In this document: in pieces, positions 32,403 to 40,310 of the stretch
Position numbering within the stretch: position 1 is the stretch's first letter
Layout: each line of letters begins with the position of its first letter
Assembly (NCBI GenBank): GCA_002753615.1
Contig: PEAO01000011.1
Span: 2,448 to 42,757, forward strand
Reading direction: 5' to 3'
DNA from: Magnetococcales bacterium DCbin2
GTDB taxonomy: Bacteria > Pseudomonadota > Magnetococcia > Magnetococcales > UBA8363
Length of the DNA: 40,310 bases
Position numbers and translations under genes: made by a program
The notes under the pieces: model-generated
Told to the model about the DNA's origin: nothing
The model's input: the letters and a program-made list of their open reading frames with translations, nothing else
Databases searched by the model: none

Positions 32403-33887
32403 GTGGACCTGCCCACGCTTTCAAACCATTTGTGGGAGTCGGCCAATATCCTGCGTGGCCCCGTGGATGCGGCTGATTTCAAGACATATATTTTTCCGTT
32501 ATTATTTTTCAAGCGCATCTCCGACGTTTACGACGAAGAGATCTCCACAGCTCTTGCGGAATCCGATGGGGATGCGGAATACGCCCATTTCCCCGAAAAT
32601 CACCGTTTCCAGATCCCTGAAGGATGCCACTGGCAGGATGTTCGCGCCCGGACTACCAACGTCGGGCACGCCTTGCAGAGTGCCATGCGTGGGATCGAAC
32701 AAGCCAACCCGGATACATTGCACGGCATCTTTGGCGATGCCCAGTGGAGCAACAAAGATCGGCTGTCGGACAACCTGCTCAAGAATCTGATTGAGCATTT
32801 TTCCAAACTCTCCCTGGGAAACCGCGATACCGAGGCGGATATCCTGGGCCAATCCTACGAATACCTGATCAAGAAATTTGCCGACGCCACCAACAAAAAA
32901 GCCGGGGAGTTCTACACCCCGCGCTCAGTGGTGGCGTTGATGACGCGGATTCTGGCTCCCCAGGAAGGCGAGACCATCTACGATCCTGCCTGTGGTACGG
33001 GTGGCATGCTGTTGGAGGCGATTCATCATGTGAGGCGCAGCGGCGGCAACGTCCGTATGTTGTTGGGACGTCTGTTCGGACAGGAAAAGAACCTCACCAC
33101 CTCCGCTATTGCCCGCATGAACCTGTTTCTGCATGGCGCGGAGGATTTTCGCATCGAACGGGGTGACACCCTGAGATCGCCTGCCTTCTATGCGGGTGAC
33201 AACCTCGCCACCTTCGATTGCGTCATCGCCAACCCGCCATTCTCACTGAAAAAGTGGGGGGAAGAAGTTTGGGAAAGCGATCCCTTCGGTAGGAATTTTG
33301 CCGGGCTGCCACCAGCCAACAGCGGCGATTTCGCCTGGGTGCAACACATGATCAAATCCATGGCCCCGAAAACGGGTCGCATGGCGGTGGTGCTTCCCCA
33401 TGGAGTTTTGTTTCGGACGGCCAAGGAAGGCACTATTCGGAAACGAATCCTGGAATTGGATCTTCTGGATGCGGTAATCGGCTTGGGTTCCAACCTGTTT
33501 TACGGAACCGGGCTTGCCGCCAGTGTTCTGGTGTTTCGGGTCAAGAAGCCAAAGGAACGCAAAGGTCGGGTACTCATCATCGATGCCTCACGGGAGTTCA
33601 AGAAGGGGCGCGCCCAGAACGAACTGCTGCCGGAGCATGTGGACCGGATCTACCAATGGTACATCAATGGCCAGGATGTAGATGGCGTTGCCCGGATGGT
33701 GGGCCTGAGGGAAATCGCCGAAAACGACTATAACCTCAACATTCCTCGCTATGTGGAGCCGGTAATCGAGGAGGAGACCATCACGGTCGAGGAGGCATTG
33801 ATCAACCTAAAATTTAGTCTTGAGGCTGCTTACGCCGCCGAGGATCGTCTGGAACGTCTTCTTCAACGGGCAGGATTGATGCCATGA
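32403..33887 (+). CDS. hsdM: Type I restriction-modification methyltransferase subunit HsdM (first copy)
   Basis: 494 residues from GTG at 32403 (GGAG 9 nt upstream). The N-terminal HsdM helical domain (LWESANILRGPVDAADFKTY, FPLLFFKRISD) is followed by FYTPRSV (170-176), SAM-binding DPACGTGG (194-201) and catalytic NPPF (277-280). The enzyme methylates adenine N6 at the site chosen by HsdS. It heads an operon and overlaps the second hsdM by 4 bp. All motifs are intact. Confidence 0.9.
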   Translation: MDLPTLSNHLWESANILRGPVDAADFKTYIFPLLFFKRISDVYDEEISTALAESDGDAEYAHFPENHRFQIPEGCHWQDVRARTTNVGHALQSAMRGIEQANPDTLHGIFGDAQWSNKDRLSDNLLKNLIEHFSKLSLGNRDTEADILGQSYEYLIKKFADATNKKAGEFYTPRSVVALMTRILAPQEGETIYDPACGTGGMLLEAIHHVRRSGGNVRMLLGRLFGQEKNLTTSAIARMNLFLHGAEDFRIERGDTLRSPAFYAGDNLATFDCVIANPPFSLKKWGEEVWESDPFGRNFAGLPPANSGDFAWVQHMIKSMAPKTGRMAVVLPHGVLFRTAKEGTIRKRILELDLLDAVIGLGSNLFYGTGLAASVLVFRVKKPKERKGRVLIIDASREFKKGRAQNELLPEHVDRIYQWYINGQDVDGVARMVGLREIAENDYNLNIPRYVEPVIEEETITVEEALINLKFSLEAAYAAEDRLERLLQRAGLMP

Positions 33888-35431
33888 GCGGCCAACGCAT
33901 AACCCAATCCGAGTTGGAATCCTATCTCTGGGGAGCGGCCACGCTCCTGCGGGGCTACATTGATGCCGGTGACTACAAGCAGTTCATCTTCCCTCTGCTG
34001 TTCTTCAAGCGGTTGTGCGACGTCCATGATGAGGAATGCACCTATGCCCTGGCAGAGTCCGGCGGAGACGAGGCGTATGCCTCCTTCGAGGAAAACCACC
34101 GGTTCCGCATTCCAGCCGGTTCTCATTGGCGCGAAGTGCGCAATAAGTCATCCCATGTGGGCAAGGCGATTCAGGACGCCCTGCGTGCCATTGAAAAGGC
34201 CAACCCGGACAGCCTCTACGGAGTGTTTGGCGACGCCCAGTGGACTAACCAGGAGCGTCTGCCAGATCGGATGCTGAAGGAACTGATCGAACACTTCAGC
34301 AGACACACCCTCTCCCTGGCCAACTGCCCGGAGGATGAACTGGGCATCGGCTATGAATTCCTGATCAAGAAGTTTGCCGACGACTCCGGTCATACGGCGG
34401 CGGAGTTCTATACCAACCGCACGGTGGTCCACCTGATGACGGAAATGTTGGAGCCGCAGCCGGGAGAGTCCATATACGATCCGACCTGCGGGTCGGCGGG
34501 AATGTTGCTCTCGGCGGTGGCTCATCTTCAACGCTGGGGCAAGGAATGGCGTACCCTGCGTCTGTACGGGCAGGAGCGCAATCTGATGACCTCCTCCATC
34601 GGACGCATGAATCTTTTCCTGCACGGCATCGAGGATTTTCGGATCATGCGGGGGGATACCTTGGAGGAGCCCAAGTTCATCGAGGGGGGCCACCTTCAAC
34701 GTTTCGACGTGGTGCTTGCCAATCCGCCATACTCCATCAAACAGTGGGACCGGGACAAATTCGCGACCGATCCCTGGGGCCGCAATCTCCATGGCACACC
34801 GCCCCAGGGCCGGGCCGACTACGCCTTCTGGCAGCACATCATCGCCAGCCTGAATCCCCGCACGGGCCGATGCGCCATCCTGTTTCCCCATGGGGTACTG
34901 TTCCGCAACGAAGAAAAAGCCATGCGGGCCAGGCTGGTGGAGTCCGATGTGGTGGAGTGCGTCCTGGGGCTAGGGCCGAACCTCTTCTACAACTCCCCCA
35001 TGGAAGCCTGCGTCGTCATCTGCCGGATGAACAAACCCAAGGCCCGCAAGGGCAAGGTGTTGTTCATCAATGCGGTGGGGGAAGTGACCCGGGAGCGGGC
35101 GCAGAGTTTTTTGACCGAGGACCATATTGATCGGATCGTTAACGCCTATCGCAAATTTGTCGATGAGCCGGGTTTCACCACGGTGGCGGACCTGGAGGCG
35201 GTTCGTGCCCAGGAGCACAATCTGAGCATTCCCCTCCATGTGCGCGGCAACGGCAATGGCATGAGCGAAAGTCATGGTGATTCCGACATCAAGCTCGGGC
35301 AGGCCATTGCCGATTGGAAGAAGGGATCACGGGAACTGCGGGCCTCGATGGATACTCTGTTCCGGACTTTGTCCCATTCCTTGAAAATTTCCGTGGAGCC
35401 TCCCCAACAGGGCTTAACGGGTCCAGAGTGA
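33884..35431 (+). CDS. hsdM: Second, divergent HsdM methyltransferase subunit
   Basis: 515 residues, start ATGA overlapping the first copy. Same architecture: LWGAATLLRGYIDAGDYKQF, FYTNRT (175-180; Asn in place of the usual Pro), DPTCGSAG (199-206), NPPY (280-283). It is clearly a paralogue but differs at many positions, so the pair is not a recent duplication. Standard type I systems use two copies of a single HsdM per HsdS; two different copies suggest a mixed M1-M2-S complex or specialised roles. More GC-rich than the mobile element before it. Next gene begins 11 nt later. Confidence 0.9.
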   Translation: MSGQRITQSELESYLWGAATLLRGYIDAGDYKQFIFPLLFFKRLCDVHDEECTYALAESGGDEAYASFEENHRFRIPAGSHWREVRNKSSHVGKAIQDALRAIEKANPDSLYGVFGDAQWTNQERLPDRMLKELIEHFSRHTLSLANCPEDELGIGYEFLIKKFADDSGHTAAEFYTNRTVVHLMTEMLEPQPGESIYDPTCGSAGMLLSAVAHLQRWGKEWRTLRLYGQERNLMTSSIGRMNLFLHGIEDFRIMRGDTLEEPKFIEGGHLQRFDVVLANPPYSIKQWDRDKFATDPWGRNLHGTPPQGRADYAFWQHIIASLNPRTGRCAILFPHGVLFRNEEKAMRARLVESDVVECVLGLGPNLFYNSPMEACVVICRMNKPKARKGKVLFINAVGEVTRERAQSFLTEDHIDRIVNAYRKFVDEPGFTTVADLEAVRAQEHNLSIPLHVRGNGNGMSESHGDSDIKLGQAIADWKKGSRELRASMDTLFRTLSHSLKISVEPPQQGLTGPE

Positions 35432-35442
35432 GGATTTAAACC

Positions 35443-36438
35443 ATGGCATCGGGCAACCTGCTGAGACAATTAATCAAGACGGGGGCGGAAGGCAACCTGG
35501 AAGCCTTTAAGAAGGCTTCCGAGGATGTCATCCAGGAAGAGCGGGAGAAACATCACCACCTGCTTGCCAGTGATTTGGAAAAAATCCTTTATGGCCGGTC
35601 TAGCGTCACCAGTCAGCCATTCATCTCCCTGATCAAGCAGGTTCCAAGCGACAAGGAGCGTGGTCTTCCGCTCCTCCATATCAAGGAACCCCTGCGTCGG
35701 CTGGAAGATGTCATCCTTTCCGATGACAACCGCTCCCTGATCGATGAGGTTCTCCAGGAACACCATCGACAGGAGGTGTTGAAGAGCCATGGTCTTGCGC
35801 CAGCGGATCGCCTGCTTTTCTGCGGGCCTCCTGGGTGTGGCAAGACCCTGACGGCGGAAGTCCTGGCCTCGGAACTTGGTCTGCCATTGGCCACCGTGCG
35901 TATCGACAGCGTGGTCTCCTCCTATCTGGGAGAAACGGCCTCCAACCTGCGTCAGGTTCTGGATTTCGTGGCTTCCGTACCCATGGTGGTCCTGTTCGAC
36001 GAGTTTGACGCCCTGGCCAAGGAACGCGCCGATGCGGCGGACCATGGCGAGTTGAAAAGGGTGGTCAACGCCTTCTTGCAGCTTCTCGACGCCTACAATG
36101 GGAGGAGCCTTCTCATCGCCGCCACCAATCACGAAGGCATTCTGGATGCCGCTGTTTGGCGCAGGTTCGACGAGGTTCTGGTTTTCGAACCACCCAACCT
36201 GGAGCAGTTGCGGAAACTGCTGGCCTGCAAGCTGCGCGGTCTGCGACGAAATTTTGAGGTGGACAGTAACGAGATCACCAACCTCTTTAAGGGAATGAGC
36301 CAAGCCGATGTGGAGCGGGTTGTGCGCCGTGCCGCCAAGGAGATGGTTCTGGCTGGGAAGGAGTTTCTGGACGAGCGGCATATCAAGTCGGCCATCCGCC
36401 GGGAAGATGTGCGCCAAGCCCGGATGAAGCGAGGTTGA
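35443..36438 (+). CDS. AAA+ ATPase
   Basis: 331 residues. Helical N-terminus of about 120 residues. Walker A GPPGCGKT (128-135), Walker B VVLFDEFDA (182-190), sensor 1 AATN (226-229) and arginine fingers in RRFDEV (240-245), the classic FtsH/spastin-like AAA layout, followed by the small helical domain (SQADVERVVRRAAKEMVL). AGGAT precedes the ATG. It is paired with the subtilase gene 6 nt downstream. AAA plus S8 protease pairs occur in bacteria; inside a type I operon the ATPase might unfold substrates for the protease or load it. No target can be named. Confidence 0.88.
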   Translation: MASGNLLRQLIKTGAEGNLEAFKKASEDVIQEEREKHHHLLASDLEKILYGRSSVTSQPFISLIKQVPSDKERGLPLLHIKEPLRRLEDVILSDDNRSLIDEVLQEHHRQEVLKSHGLAPADRLLFCGPPGCGKTLTAEVLASELGLPLATVRIDSVVSSYLGETASNLRQVLDFVASVPMVVLFDEFDALAKERADAADHGELKRVVNAFLQLLDAYNGRSLLIAATNHEGILDAAVWRRFDEVLVFEPPNLEQLRKLLACKLRGLRRNFEVDSNEITNLFKGMSQADVERVVRRAAKEMVLAGKEFLDERHIKSAIRREDVRQARMKRG

Positions 36439-36444
36439 TGACCA

Positions 36445-38808
36445 ATGGCTGAATCCTACCCGCATCTGCCGCTGCAAAGGGAAGCCCCGGTCAATGAAAA
36501 ACGATCAGGGACTTACAATCCTCCTGAGGAACCCAATAATGCGCGGGGACACGGTCGCCGACTACAACAGAAGCTTGAAGCAGCACGACAGCAAGTTGCT
36601 ACGGATGTCGGCGGCTTCGATGAGCGTCGTTTATTTCGGTTCACTGTTCAGAAAGGGACTTCTCTGGATTATTTCAATCTACGAAGCCTGTCCCTTGATA
36701 TTGAATTTGTAAGCCAAGAAGGCAGCACTGTTGTCGTTGGGTTTGCTAGCGACGCCGCACTAGAGGTTTTTGAATCCAGACTGTCCACTTTGGTGGGCAC
36801 AGGTGAAGTAACGAACAAAGATGTTTTTTTTGCTCTAAAAAGCGTTGATCGCTGGAGCCCCGAGGATCGCAAGGGGTGGGCACTGAAAAAGCAGGGGTTC
36901 CCCGATATCGATGCTTTCTGCCTGGACGTGGAATTGTGGCCCCTGGAGGACAACCACCAGGGGCGAGACCGGGAATGGATGGCGTTCGAAGGCTGGTTGA
37001 TCGAACAGGGAATTGAAAAGCAGGATCATGTCAAACAGCCCGGCTTGATCCTCTACCGAGTACGATGCAATGTTGTTCAGGCTCAGCAGCTTCTGAGGCA
37101 TCGGGATGTGCGGTCGGTGGACTTGCCACCCAGCTTTGGTTTGGAACGATCCGTCGTCTTTCAGAGTATCCAAAATTTCCAAACTATCAGTCCCCCCGGC
37201 GAGCACGCCCCCGGTATTGTGGTCTTGGACAGCGGCTTGGCCACAGGACACCCCTTGTTGGGGGCAGCGGTAGGAGACGCCCAGAGCTTTTTGCCTGGGG
37301 AGGAGTCTGCCGCCGATGAAAACGGGCATGGCACCCATGTGGCTGGGTTGGCCCTGTATGGGGATTTCGAGAGCAGCCTGCGCTCCCGTTTATTCGTACC
37401 CACGCTGCGCCTGTTCAGCGGCAGGATTCTCGACAAGAACAACGAGAACACCTCTGGCTTTGTCGAAAAGCATATCGAAAAGGCAGTGCGGTATTTCGTG
37501 AAGGAGTACAACTGCCGGGTCTTCAATCTCTCCTTCGGTGACGCCAACAAACCCTACCTGGGCGGCCATCTGAAAGGACTTTCCCTGACTCTGGATGCAC
37601 TTTCCAGAGAACTTGGGGTGTTGTTCGTGGTGTCGGTGGGCAACCACAGGATCGGCGAGGATTCCCCTGATGGACTTGCCTGGCGGGACAACTACCCGCA
37701 CTACCTGCTGGACGAGGCATGGCGGATTATCGAGCCTGCCCCGGCGTTGAATGTACTCACCGTGGGCAGCCTGGCCCGACACAACCAAACCTACAACAGC
37801 CAGTGCTACCCGCTGGACCCGTCAGAGATCCCTATTGCCCAGCCGGATCAGCCATCCCCTTTCACTCGCAGTGGGCATTCCGTGGATGGAACCATCAAGC
37901 CGGAATTGATGGCTCATGGCGGCAACTGGGCACTCAATACTCGGGCTGGCAACGCATTGTTGGATCGGGTTGCGGGTCTGGGGGTCGTCTCGACCAATCA
38001 TCAATTTGCCATTGGCCATCCTTTTGCCGTCGATTCGGGAACCAGTATGGCCGCGCCCCAGGTGGCCCATCTGGCGGCGTCCATCCTGCGGGAACATCCC
38101 GACGCCAGCGCCAACCTATTGCGGGCGTTGCTCTGCGCCCATGCCGTCATGCCAGAAGAAAGCCAAGCCCTGATAGACCGCGACAAGGAGTTCAGGAAGG
38201 TTTGCGGCTACGGGCAGGTGGATGTGACCGCTCTCCACCGCTCTCTTGAAAGCGCGGTTACTCTTATCGCCGGTGGTCCCATCGGGAACAAGCACCATCA
38301 CTTCTACGAGATTCCTGTTCCTGATGAGTTCACTAGCAAAGGAAACCGTCCTCGTGAGGTGTCGGTAGCCTTGGCTTATACACCAGCCGTTCGTACAACA
38401 CGAATCAAATACAAGGCCACACGCATCGATTTCAAGTTAGTCACTGAGGTCAGTCTTGATCAGGTTACAAAGATGTTTAACAAGGCGACCGATGAGAAGG
38501 AGTACGAAAATATCAAGGAAACAGACGCTTCGTGTCGCGTGATTGGTTCGGTGAAGCGTAGTAAAGGGACGGTGCAGGCAGATCGGTGGCTTTTCGATCG
38601 GTTCAATGTCAACTCAAAATTGAGAAAAAACAAATTATTCGTCGTTGTCACCCGCAACGATTTTCCGTGGGGCGAGCCGCTTTGCGCCACCGAAGAGAAC
38701 TATGCCCTGGTGGTCTGCCTGCGTGATCGGGAAAACGAGGAGGCGCGGCTTTATACCCAGGTCAGAACCCAACTCCAGGCGCGGATGCGTGGGAGGGCCA
38801 AGGTATGA
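36445..38808 (+). CDS. Subtilisin-like serine protease (S8 family)
   Basis: 787 residues. Catalytic triad: Asp262 in IVVLDSG, His295 in ENGHGTHVAG, Ser534 in DSGTSMAAPQ; oxyanion Asn400 in VVSVGN. All present, so the protease should be active. No signal peptide is visible; with the cytoplasmic AAA partner this suggests an intracellular protease. The N-terminal 240 residues and C-terminal 240 residues are non-catalytic; parts of them (about 36.5-36.8 kb and 38.3-38.65 kb) are visibly AT-richer than the catalytic core, a mosaic look. It overlaps hsdS by 4 bp. Probable role: cleaving a phage or host protein, or a partner of the same operon. Confidence 0.9.
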   Translation: MAESYPHLPLQREAPVNEKRSGTYNPPEEPNNARGHGRRLQQKLEAARQQVATDVGGFDERRLFRFTVQKGTSLDYFNLRSLSLDIEFVSQEGSTVVVGFASDAALEVFESRLSTLVGTGEVTNKDVFFALKSVDRWSPEDRKGWALKKQGFPDIDAFCLDVELWPLEDNHQGRDREWMAFEGWLIEQGIEKQDHVKQPGLILYRVRCNVVQAQQLLRHRDVRSVDLPPSFGLERSVVFQSIQNFQTISPPGEHAPGIVVLDSGLATGHPLLGAAVGDAQSFLPGEESAADENGHGTHVAGLALYGDFESSLRSRLFVPTLRLFSGRILDKNNENTSGFVEKHIEKAVRYFVKEYNCRVFNLSFGDANKPYLGGHLKGLSLTLDALSRELGVLFVVSVGNHRIGEDSPDGLAWRDNYPHYLLDEAWRIIEPAPALNVLTVGSLARHNQTYNSQCYPLDPSEIPIAQPDQPSPFTRSGHSVDGTIKPELMAHGGNWALNTRAGNALLDRVAGLGVVSTNHQFAIGHPFAVDSGTSMAAPQVAHLAASILREHPDASANLLRALLCAHAVMPEESQALIDRDKEFRKVCGYGQVDVTALHRSLESAVTLIAGGPIGNKHHHFYEIPVPDEFTSKGNRPREVSVALAYTPAVRTTRIKYKATRIDFKLVTEVSLDQVTKMFNKATDEKEYENIKETDASCRVIGSVKRSKGTVQADRWLFDRFNVNSKLRKNKLFVVVTRNDFPWGEPLCATEENYALVVCLRDRENEEARLYTQVRTQLQARMRGRAKV

Positions 38809-40016
38809 GTGGTCGCCCATTGAAGACCGACTGGCGCATGGTGAAGTTCGGCGAGATGACCGACAACATCAACGTGCGCGTTGACCCGGCTGAAGCAGGA
38901 AGTGACATTTACGTCGGTTTGGAGCATCTCGATCCCGAGTCGTTGCACCTGCGACAATGGGGGCAGCCATCCGATGTGACAGGAGACAAACTGAGGTTCC
39001 AGAAAGGGGACATCATCTTTGCCCGGCGTCGGGCTTACCAGCGCAAGCTGGCCGTGGCGGAATTCGATGGCATCTGTTCAGCACATGCCATGGTGGTGAG
39101 GGGCAAGCCCAAGGTGGTGCTGCCGGAGTTCCTGCCGTTCTTCATGCAGTCGGACATGTTTATGGAAAGGGCCATTGAGATCTCGGTGGGTTCCCTGTCG
39201 CCGACCATCAATTGGAAGACGATGGCAGTGCAGGAATTCCCCCTCCCGCCCATCGAGGAGCAGCATCGTATCGCCGAAATCCTCTGGGCGGCGGATGAGG
39301 TGCATCATCGATTCGATAATAGCCTTCGAGAAGCTCAGTCTACCAAACGAGCGGTGTTAACAAAAATGACAACGCATGGGATACGTTCAGCTAAACTGCA
39401 AAAAACTCGTCTTGGAGAAATTGCAGCCCACTGGAGCGTGCGGACGGTTGAGCAAGTCGTATCGTTATGCCAGTATGGACTCTCAATTCAGTTGCATGAA
39501 GAAGGGAAGTACCCGATATTCCGTATGATGAACTACGACGACGGAAAAATTGTTGCAAATGACATGAAGTACGTCGACCTTTCTGGCGAAGACTTCGACT
39601 CATTCAAAGTGCTTGATGGTGACATCCTTTTTAATAGGACCAACAGCGCAGACCTTGTTGGGAAGGTTGGTATTTTCCGATTGGGAGGTGATTTTGTATT
39701 TGCTTCCTATCTTGTGCGGTTGCGCGCAAGAGATAGGGTTATTTTGCCTGACTACTTGAATTATTATCTTAATTCTGATCTAGGGCAGAGACGGATTCTG
39801 GCTTATGGTACACCTGGGGTCAGCCAAACCAATATCAGTGCCGGAAATTTAAAAAAAGTGTTGGTCCCGGTCCCGCCGATTGAGGAACAGGAAGAGATTG
39901 TCCAAATCCTCAATTCTGTTGACAACTCAAAGAAATCAATCGAAGAGCAACTAGCAAGGTCAAGGCATATTCAGAACGATCTTATCAATCAATCGATTAA
40001 TCCTGTTCCGGTGTAG
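38805..40016 (+). CDS. hsdS: Type I specificity subunit HsdS
   Basis: 403 residues with two half-repeats. Each target-recognition domain ends in a conserved element, PLPPIEEQHRIAEIL (146-160) and PVPPIEEQEEIVQIL (355-369), followed by a dimerisation helix. Each half reads one part of a bipartite DNA target. The first half is GC-rich; the second (from about 39320) is clearly AT-richer, which fits exchange of the second domain. Start ATGA overlaps the protease stop. Confidence 0.9.
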   Translation: MSGRPLKTDWRMVKFGEMTDNINVRVDPAEAGSDIYVGLEHLDPESLHLRQWGQPSDVTGDKLRFQKGDIIFARRRAYQRKLAVAEFDGICSAHAMVVRGKPKVVLPEFLPFFMQSDMFMERAIEISVGSLSPTINWKTMAVQEFPLPPIEEQHRIAEILWAADEVHHRFDNSLREAQSTKRAVLTKMTTHGIRSAKLQKTRLGEIAAHWSVRTVEQVVSLCQYGLSIQLHEEGKYPIFRMMNYDDGKIVANDMKYVDLSGEDFDSFKVLDGDILFNRTNSADLVGKVGIFRLGGDFVFASYLVRLRARDRVILPDYLNYYLNSDLGQRRILAYGTPGVSQTNISAGNLKKVLVPVPPIEEQEEIVQILNSVDNSKKSIEEQLARSRHIQNDLINQSINPVPV

Positions 40017-40025
40017 GTGCATACA

Positions 40026-40139
40026 ATGTTTAATGCAGAAAACACCATCAAGCATATGGCCCTGCACACCCGCTCCAGCCAGTTGGCCCTGGACCTCCCC
40101 CACAACACCCCCTCTCTCCGCAACCGGTCGGCACCATGA
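40026..40139 (+). CDS. 37-codon ORF coupled to the Fic gene
   Basis: ATG at 40026 with TAGGTG upstream; the stop overlaps the fic start (ATGA, 40136-40139). Residues begin MFNAENTIKHMALHTRSSQL. The fic gene has no ribosome site of its own, so this short frame probably couples its translation to hsdS. No Ser/Thr-x3-Glu-Gly/Asn motif of Fic antitoxins is visible, so an antitoxin role is not supported. Confidence 0.4.
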   Translation: MFNAENTIKHMALHTRSSQLALDLPHNTPSLRNRSAP

Positions 40140-40310
40140 AATTCGAGGCCTTCCAATCCGGCCAGCTCCGTCAGCAGTACCAGTACAAGAGCTTCCACCC
40201 CGCGCCCATCAACCAGGAGTGGTCCTGGGACGACCCGCGCATCGGCACGTTGCTGGAGCGGGCGTCCAAGGCGTTGGGCGAATTGAACGCCTTCACCCTG
40301 ATCGTGCCCG
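40136..40310 (+). CDS. Fic-family protein, N-terminal part (cut by window end)
   Basis: 58 codons are in the window. The pattern IGTLLERASKALGELNAFTL matches the N-terminal helix of Fic proteins (usually LGRLDG). Fic enzymes transfer AMP or related groups to target proteins. Fic genes are often found between hsdS and hsdR in type I operons. The catalytic HPFxxGNGR motif lies beyond the window, so the call rests on the N-terminus and context. Confidence 0.6.
   Translation, partial: MKFEAFQSGQLRQQYQYKSFHPAPINQEWSWDDPRIGTLLERASKALGELNAFTLIVP

Noticed and set aside
35470-36477. 335-codon minus-strand frame over the AAA ATPase
   Set aside because: It is exactly antisense to a gene with full Walker and sensor motifs; no ribosome site or domain.
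13101-40310. Right attachment site (second copy of the tRNA-Ser 3' end)
   Set aside because: I scanned for GGTTCAAATCCC-like words on both strands by eye and found none; the other end may be outside the window.

Overview
The window looks like chromosomal DNA of a Gram-negative proteobacterium. The first 8 kb hold a core metabolic pair: an NfnAB-like fused NAD(P)H:ferredoxin oxidoreductase and a very large pyruvate/2-oxoacid:ferredoxin oxidoreductase. This fits an anaerobic or microaerophilic, possibly autotrophic (reductive TCA) lifestyle. Magnetococcales-type bacteria are my best guess, but that is inference from protein style only. From about 8.2 kb onward nearly everything is accessory DNA.

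Region 1 (41-7981, minus strand) is the redox operon. Region 2 (8263-12773, minus strand) is a compact four-gene operon: a small helical protein, a nitrilase-fold enzyme, a winged-helix-like protein and a KGGVGR-motif ATPase with a C-terminal TPR array. Its organisation resembles NTPase/TPR-controlled conflict or signalling systems. Region 3 starts at a tRNA-Ser(TGA) gene (13040-13127), the likely attachment site of an integrated element whose large tyrosine recombinase follows at 13624. Inside are an AT-rich replication module (an AlpA-like DNA-binding protein, a primase-polymerase and a D5-like helicase split at a frame change, and clustered RGACGCA iteron-like repeats) and a more GC-rich phage packaging module. 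The packaging module holds a uracil-DNA-glycosylase-like protein, a small-terminase candidate, a ParB-methyltransferase, and a large terminase carrying a 149-residue mini-intein exactly at its Walker B motif. No portal or capsid gene is seen, so the element resembles a P4/PICI-like satellite or a phage remnant.

Region 4 (26.7-32.4 kb) is patchwork: a DEDDh exonuclease, a PD-(D/E)XK nuclease, a second tyrosine recombinase with a core-site-like inverted repeat just upstream, a DUF3489-like protein and fragments of what look like phage genes. Region 5 (32403 to the window end, plus strand) is one tightly packed operon: two different type I HsdM methyltransferases, an AAA+ ATPase, a subtilisin-like protease, HsdS, a 37-codon ORF and the start of a Fic-family gene. 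All junctions either overlap by 4 bp or have short gaps. HsdR is not in the window and may lie beyond it.

The best candidates for a little-described system are the Region 5 composite (two-methyltransferase type I restriction-modification (R-M) + AAA/S8 pair + Fic) and the Region 2 nitrilase/KGGVGR-TPR operon. The terminase intein and the iteron arrays inside the helicase gene are the most striking sequence-level features.
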